This document shows, piece after piece, positions 62,535-64,000 of a DNA stretch of 64,000 nucleotides (within the stretch, counting starts at the first letter, position 1; each line of letters starts with the position of its first letter). The position numbers and the translations under genes are program-made. Source of the stretch: Flavobacterium lipolyticum. Its GTDB lineage: Bacteria > Bacteroidota > Bacteroidia > Flavobacteriales > Flavobacteriaceae. The notes under the pieces were generated by a model that saw nothing but the letters and a program-made list of their open reading frames with translations, was not told the origin of the DNA and did not search any database. The stretch lies in the NCBI RefSeq assembly GCF_020905335.1, contig NZ_JAJJMN010000002.1, positions 806,001 to 870,000 on the forward strand, in the 5' to 3' direction.

Positions 62535-63122
62535 TTAACCCTTGATCCAGTTGATAACTTCCGGATCTGTTGGCAATGTTCTTGGTTTAATCACTTTTAC
62601 CAACTCCCCTTTTTCGTTAATCAGGTATTTTTGAAAGTTCCATTCTACTTCAGAATCCTTCAACCCGTTTTTGGATTTTTGTGTTAAGAATTTGTATACT
62701 TCACACATATCACTTCCTTTTACAGAAACTTTATCCATCATTGGAAAAGTTACACCATAATTTTGCTGGCAGAATGTCTCAATCTCTTTATTTGTTCCAG
62801 GCTCCTGCTCGGCAAAATTATTAGCAGGAAAACCCACAATTACGAATCCTTTATCTTTATACTCTTTGTAAATTGCTTCAAGATCTTTGTATTGAGGAGT
62901 TAAACCGCATTTTGATGCCGTGTTAACAATCATCACTTTTTTCCCTTTTAGCGAAGCAAAATCAAAAGTGTCTCCTGATAAATCTTCTACCTTAAATTGA
63001 TAAATGGTTTCTTTTGTCATAGGTTTATCCGTTTTAGATAATTTCTCTTTACTGGTTTGTGCCTGAATTTTAGTACCGAACAAAAGGACAATACTACAAG
63101 CTATAAATGCTACTTTTTTCAT
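62535..63122 (-). CDS. exported glutathione peroxidase-family thiol peroxidase
   Basis: A 195-residue protein with a signal peptide (..GTKIQAQ, residue ~22). The peroxidatic Cys is in NTASKCGLTPQY near residue 73, with a FPANNFAEQEPG block (conserved Gln region) and the EWNFQKYLIN block with the Trp and Asn of the catalytic tetrad. It reduces hydroperoxides, probably with thioredoxin as donor. The export signal suggests periplasmic function. Confidence 0.93.
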   Translation of the reverse strand: MKKVAFIACSIVLLFGTKIQAQTSKEKLSKTDKPMTKETIYQFKVEDLSGDTFDFASLKGKKVMIVNTASKCGLTPQYKDLEAIYKEYKDKGFVIVGFPANNFAEQEPGTNKEIETFCQQNYGVTFPMMDKVSVKGSDMCEVYKFLTQKSKNGLKDSEVEWNFQKYLINEKGELVKVIKPRTLPTDPEVINWIKG

Positions 63123-63204
63123 TGTTTATTTTTTTATAAAATTAGTTAAATTCTCTTCTCAAAATCACTTTAAAATCTTTATTTTTTGCTAAACATACGT
63201 TAAA

Positions 63205-63244
63205 TAAAAAAATGAAGCCTAACGTTAATCAGACGTTAGGCTTC
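63205..63244 (-). terminator. terminator on the minus strand
   Basis: GAAGCCTAACGT pairs with ACGTTAGGCTTC across 7 bases; on the minus strand a T-run follows. It has no T-run on the plus strand, so it implies a leftward transcript from the region of the small gene at 63457-63606. Confidence 0.8.
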
Positions 63245-63456
63245 CCCCCATACAAACAAATCAAACCATGAATTAATTGTTATTCCCCTTTTATATCGTT
63301 ATATTAAAAATAGTTGATGCCCCGGTTTTAGTGTGCTCATATTTCAAAATTCCAATCCCTCAGGCGTATCTTTTTTAACGGCTTTTATCTTTTATTCTGG
63401 GCAAGAGTTGGACTACCTTCATTTTTTCTGGAAGTCCGAAGACATCAACTGATCTA

Positions 63457-63606
63457 CTAATTCCTAAATAATGTATTATCGTTTATTACAAACTCTGAAT
63501 TCTTATGAACAAGTCCTTTACGAAAATCACTTTTACTGAATCCCGCCAGCGACAAAACTGTAGTCAAACCAATAATCAATATTTTCAGTTTATTTAAGCT
63601 ATTCAT
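63457..63606 (-). CDS. possible small exported peptide (49 aa)
   Basis: 49 codons starting MNSLNKLKILIIGLTTVL, a good signal peptide or membrane-helix pattern, followed by a short polar tail ending TLFRN. It is followed by a minus-strand terminator 213 bp downstream. No homologue recognised. Confidence 0.45.
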   Translation of the reverse strand: MNSLNKLKILIIGLTTVLSLAGFSKSDFRKGLVHKNSEFVINDNTLFRN

Positions 63607-63960
63607 GACAAATAAATTTTTATTTATTGAGATTTACTTTACGATTTACTCTTTCTAAATATTAATTTTCATTACTAACTTTAAAAGCAAAAACGCCATT
63701 AAAAAATTCAAAACTTATTCATTTTCAAGTTTTTGCTATTTTCGACACTATAAATTCGATGTTATAATAGCATTTACGCAATTGGATTGCTTTTGGTTTT
63801 AAAAAAATCAAAAAAAAATGATATTTTTTTCAAACCCCTTACTTTCCTAGGTTTAAGACTACTAAAAAAATTAAAATATTCACGAAAAAATAAATTATCT
63901 TTATCTCAGGTTAGACATAATGTCCCTTAAAATTTTGTTCCAACTTAAAATACCACACCT

Positions 63961-64000
63961 ATGAGTCAAGAAGAATTATTAGTTTTAATTTACAAGAAAG
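63961..64000 (+). CDS. start of a gene cut by the window edge
   Basis: An ATG followed by 12 codons (SQEELLVLIYKK) that run off the window. Too short to assign. Confidence 0.5.
   Translation, partial: MSQEELLVLIYKK

Larger units (their letters stand above)
63123..63960. other. 838 bp intergenic region
   Basis: Contains a minus-strand terminator (63205-63244) and a possible small gene (63457-63606). The remainder is AT-rich; I see no promoter consensus upstream of the small gene, and short coding-like fragments at 63245-63456 are too broken to call. Confidence 0.5.

Noticed and set aside
63245-63456. Coding-like minus-strand fragments (for example KAVKKDTPEGLEF) between the small peptide gene and its terminator
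   Set aside because: They are interrupted and in different frames, with no protein I recognise, so they were not called a gene or a remnant.
1-64000. CRISPR arrays, rRNA genes or intact insertion sequences
   Set aside because: Repeats present are inverted or tandem duplications of long units; I saw no short regular direct repeats with spacers, no rRNA and no transposase gene.

Overview
This window looks like a chromosomal segment of a Flavobacterium-type member of the Bacteroidota. The evidence is the AT-rich sequence, the recurring -7 element TAnnTTTG (often with TTG 19-21 bases upstream) before tRNAs and genes, proteins ending in a type IX secretion (T9SS) sorting domain, and family members typical of flavobacteria (a short-form arginine decarboxylase next to a deoxyhypusine-synthase-like gene, the menaquinone pathway, a YpdA-type reductase). 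I see no prophage, CRISPR array, rRNA or transposase gene.

Layout. 1-6 kb: a secreted beta-propeller, a serine hydrolase, an alpha/beta hydrolase, a SnoaL/DJ-1 fusion and deoD. 6.2-8.1 kb: two identical tRNA-Val genes with duplicated promoters and terminators, flanking an adenylate-kinase-like gene and an orphan gene. 8.3-23.6 kb: mostly core genes, namely an ABC exporter, a porin, proline dehydrogenase, aroB, a polyamine operon (arginine decarboxylase, deoxyhypusine-synthase-like enzyme, very acidic small protein), recQ, a DinB-like protein, PEP carboxylase and an Lrp/AsnC regulator. 23.6-28.6 kb: an M14 peptidase divergent from an XRE regulator, with a repeated palindrome between them, then an acyltransferase, a spermidine-synthase-like protein, an M23 peptidase and two small exported proteins. 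28.9-37.4 kb: a class V aminotransferase, msrA, selO, a CYTH-YpdA operon and two envelope proteins. The 1 kb between the convergent selO and YpdA genes is a tandem triplication of their 3' ends. 37.5-43.0 kb: menC, menA and menB with small unrelated genes; menD lies alone at 58.4-60.1 kb.

43.9-54.8 kb is the most unusual part. Five tandem genes of about 600 codons encode secreted M43 (pappalysin/cytophagalysin-like) metzincin proteases. They are almost identical in the first ~315 residues and in the C-terminal sorting domain, but diverge strongly in the catalytic core. A gene for a secreted protein with an S74-like/coiled-coil C-terminus precedes them, and the debris of a second copy of that gene lies further upstream. 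The array looks like a locus that diversifies extracellular protease specificity, presumably by duplication and gene conversion (inference).

55.5-64 kb: a CvfB-like RNA-binding protein, an M28 peptidase, menD, a thioredoxin-like protein with an apparent frameshift, a GNAT acetyltransferase, a glutathione peroxidase, two copies of a ~265 bp structured intergenic repeat, a small exported peptide gene, and the first codons of a gene cut by the window edge.
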